Source: an uncultured Christensenellaceae bacterium (lineage in GTDB: Bacteria; Bacillota; Clostridia; Christensenellales; Pumilibacteraceae). Taken from it: a stretch of 6,987 bases of DNA. Both the position numbers and the translations under genes were made by a program. Positions 5,477-6,987 of this stretch are shown here, in pieces. Positions within the stretch are counted from its first letter, which is position 1, and every line of letters starts with the position of its first letter. Under the pieces are notes generated by a model. The model was not told where the DNA came from and made no database searches. It saw only the letters and a program-made list of their open reading frames with translations. The DNA lies in the NCBI GenBank assembly GCA_910588315.1, contig CAJUQF010000102.1, positions 1 through 6,987 on the forward strand, read 5' to 3'.

Positions 5477-5484
5477 GTTCATTC

Positions 5485-5491
5485 TGTCGAA
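5485..5491 (+). promoter_or_regulatory. Candidate Spo0A binding site (0A box) upstream of spoIIGA
   Basis: TGTCGAA is an exact match to the Spo0A box core, placed about 9 bp upstream of the candidate -35. In B. subtilis the spoIIG operon is activated by phosphorylated Spo0A bound near that position. A second copy with one mismatch, TGTCAAA, lies at 5527-5533, 42 bp away. A seven-base match can occur by chance; another TGTCGAA occurs at 4383-4389 inside sigE coding sequence. Confidence 0.5.
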
Positions 5492-5532
5492 ACGGCGAGC
5501 TGTTTTTAAAACTTTTACACCGTTTTTGTCAA

Positions 5533-5579
5533 AAGCAAAGTCACGGAACGACTGTCGGGATCGTTCCGTGACTTTGCTT
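5533..5579 (-). terminator. Long perfect hairpin, probable ftsZ terminator
   Basis: A 19-bp perfect stem (5533-5551 with 5561-5579) encloses a 9-nt loop. It lies about 54 nt beyond the ftsZ stop and is followed on that strand by only two more T residues before GACAAAAA, so the U-tract is short (TTTT in total, counting the stem end). The stem is longer than most intrinsic terminators. The 5580-5632 stretch between it and ftsZ is AT-rich with no other clear signal. Confidence 0.6.
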
Positions 5580-5632
5580 GCTTATATTCGTATTTAATTG
5601 GCATTAATAATATTTTTGCCGATATAATTTCG

Positions 5633-6910
5633 TTACTTTCTCTTTCTGAGTTTGTCGAGCCACGACGTATCGCTGTCGTCGTCGATGCCGATATAACCGT
5701 TGTTTTCCTGCTTGGGTTCCTGGCGCATGGGCTGCTGCGGCGCGTAATGCTGCTGATTGAAGAGCGACTGCTGCATCGGCTGACCCATGTTCTGCTGTTG
5801 CTGCGGCTGAGCATAGTGCCTGTCCATAGGCTGCTGCGGCTGTATGGGCTGACCGAAAACATTGGGCGGAACTGCCGACTGACGCATGGGCTGTTGTTGC
5901 GCCGCATGCTGCGTTTGCTGTGCCGCAGTCTGACCGCCGCGCGTAAAGCCGGTCGCGATTATAGTTACTTGCAGTTGATCCTTAAGCTCGGGTACTATAG
6001 CATGCCCGAAAACTATATTGGCCTGCGGCGAGCAAATATCCTTTACAAGCTCGACCGCCTGAGAAACTTCGTTCATCTTGACTTCTCTGCCTTCGACCTG
6101 AACGATTGCGCGCGTCGCGCCCTCGATCGACGTATCCAGCACGGTATTGTTGACCGCTTTCTTGACCGCCTCGACCGCGCGATTGGCGCCGCTTGCTCTG
6201 CCGATAGCCATGATCGCGTCGCCGCCTTTTGCAAGAATGGTGTTGATATCCGCAAAATCGACGTTTATCCTGCCGGGATTGACGATTATATCGGTAAGCG
6301 CCTGCACGCCCTGACGAAGTATATCGTCCGCGTACTTGAATGCTTCCTGCGTAGTCAGATCTTTGGCTACGGTGGCAAGCCTCTCGTTGGGTACGATGAT
6401 TATGGAATCTACGTACTTGCGAAGATTGGCAATGCCTTCCTGCGCGTTGCGCATACGGATCTCACCCTCGAATTTAAACGGGGTCGTAACGAATGCGACC
6501 GTAAGCTTGCCGAGACCTTGCGCGATCTCCGCAATGACGGGCGCCGCGCCGGTACCTGTGCCGCCGCCCATACCGGCGGTGATAAACACCAAGTCCATGT
6601 CTTTCATAAGCTTGGTGAGCGTGTCGCGACATTCTTCTGCGGAAAGTCTGCCCTTTTCCGGATTTGCGCCCGCGCCGTAACCTTTTGTGATATTCGAGCC
6701 GATCTGGACACGCCGAGTCGCCTTGGAAATGCGTAGCGCCTGTTTATCGGTGTTTATCGCCATAAAGACGTTGACGTTGACTTTAGCGTCGATCATATTG
6801 TCGACCGCATTACTGCCGCCGCCGCCGACGCCCACTATCATGACTTTTACGGGCGAATTGGCAAGGCTGTCGTCGCTGCCGCCTATTATGCCGTTTTGAT
6901 AATTATCCAT
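5633..6910 (-). CDS. ftsZ: Cell division GTPase FtsZ
   Basis: FtsZ is the tubulin-like GTPase that polymerises into the cytoplasmic division ring. From the chosen start the protein has 425 residues. The GTPase domain shows IVGVGGGGSNAV (25-36), NTD at 53-55, the tubulin signature GGGTGTG at 115-121, and the T7 loop NVDFADINT (216-224) with D218 and D221. The C-terminal subdomain ends at TIIATGF (316-322). Residues about 324-404 form a disordered linker with 26 glutamines in 81 residues and QPM recurring at 340, 360, 377 and 393. The last residues, DTSWLDKLRKRK, stand where the usual DIPxFLRxR tether peptide would be, and lack its proline. Start choice: GGAGGT precedes the ATG at 6910 by 11 nt, whereas the upstream GTG (6934) has no ribosome binding site. 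spoIIGA and sigE follow, as in other spore formers. Confidence 0.97.
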   Translation of the reverse strand: MDNYQNGIIGGSDDSLANSPVKVMIVGVGGGGSNAVDNMIDAKVNVNVFMAINTDKQALRISKATRRVQIGSNITKGYGAGANPEKGRLSAEECRDTLTKLMKDMDLVFITAGMGGGTGTGAAPVIAEIAQGLGKLTVAFVTTPFKFEGEIRMRNAQEGIANLRKYVDSIIIVPNERLATVAKDLTTQEAFKYADDILRQGVQALTDIIVNPGRINVDFADINTILAKGGDAIMAIGRASGANRAVEAVKKAVNNTVLDTSIEGATRAIVQVEGREVKMNEVSQAVELVKDICSPQANIVFGHAIVPELKDQLQVTIIATGFTRGGQTAAQQTQHAAQQQPMRQSAVPPNVFGQPIQPQQPMDRHYAQPQQQQNMGQPMQQSLFNQQHYAPQQPMRQEPKQENNGYIGIDDDSDTSWLDKLRKRK

Positions 6911-6921
6911 ATTCGTGTCTG

Positions 6922-6927
6922 ACCTCC
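6922..6927 (-). promoter_or_regulatory. Ribosome binding site fixing the ftsZ start
   Basis: GGAGGT on the minus strand lies 11 nt before the ATG at 6910, slightly long spacing. If translation began at the GTG at 6934 this motif would be inside the gene and eight residues unlike other FtsZ N-termini would be added. Upstream of it (6935-6987) I could not identify a convincing promoter. Confidence 0.65.
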
Positions 6928-6987
6928 ATGTCACAAAGGTTGTGCTTCTTTATTGTTTGTTTTGTAAATATGTAATCGCGATAGCAT

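Noticed and set aside
4656..5597. 313-codon plus-strand open frame opposite spoIIGA
   Set aside because: It is rich in Arg, Tyr and Cys with no domain and lies antisense to a clear SpoIIGA, so it is a codon-usage shadow.
5747..6736. 329-codon plus-strand open frame opposite ftsZ
   Set aside because: It is antisense to conserved FtsZ motifs and shows no recognisable protein features.
1..6987. tRNA, rRNA, riboswitch or phage/defence genes
   Set aside because: I saw no cloverleaf, ribosomal segment, known riboswitch core or relevant protein motif on either strand.

Overview
The window reads as a chromosomal segment from an endospore-forming-lineage Bacillota, most likely class Clostridia and possibly an uncultured gut lineage. 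The best evidence is the order ftsZ, spoIIGA, sigE on the minus strand, a conserved block in spore formers. Strong Shine-Dalgarno sequences and sigma-A type promoters agree. The FtsZ is divergent (glutamine-rich linker, unusual C-terminal peptide), which points away from well-studied Bacillus and Clostridium species. A finer placement would be a guess.

Layout, left to right. 1-1161 (minus): the N-terminal 387 residues of a predicted surface lipoprotein with tandem Ig-like modules and carboxypeptidase-regulatory-like beta-sandwiches, cut by the window edge. 1162-1318: a divergent control region in which a consensus promoter toward the right and a near-consensus promoter toward the left overlap, flanked by two copies of a 9-bp direct repeat. 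1319-2104 (plus): an AraC-family regulator. 2105-3004: no gene; about 830 bp holds a degenerate tandem array (period about 181 bp) of paired, inverted hairpin elements with a GTAG tetranucleotide at the hairpin foot, resembling REP/BIME elements. 3005-3820 (minus): a PhnP-like metallo-beta-lactamase-fold hydrolase with its own promoter. 3891-4604 (minus): sigE. 4617-5441 (minus): spoIIGA. 5442-5632: a long perfect hairpin, probably the ftsZ terminator, and a candidate Spo0A-controlled promoter. 5633-6910 (minus): ftsZ.

Functionally, FtsZ builds the division ring that is also used for the asymmetric sporulation septum. SpoIIGA is the membrane protease that removes the pro-sequence of sigma-E, and sigma-E then directs the mother-cell programme. 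The sigE ribosome binding site overlaps the spoIIGA stop codon, so the two are probably translationally coupled. sigG, which follows sigE in Bacillus subtilis and many clostridia, is not next to sigE here; the hydrolase gene occupies that side. The AraC regulator and the lipoprotein gene are divergent and probably share regulation.

I see no CRISPR array, phage, toxin-antitoxin or defence system. The most unusual content is non-coding: the hairpin array, whose stems covary between copies, and the overlapping divergent promoters.
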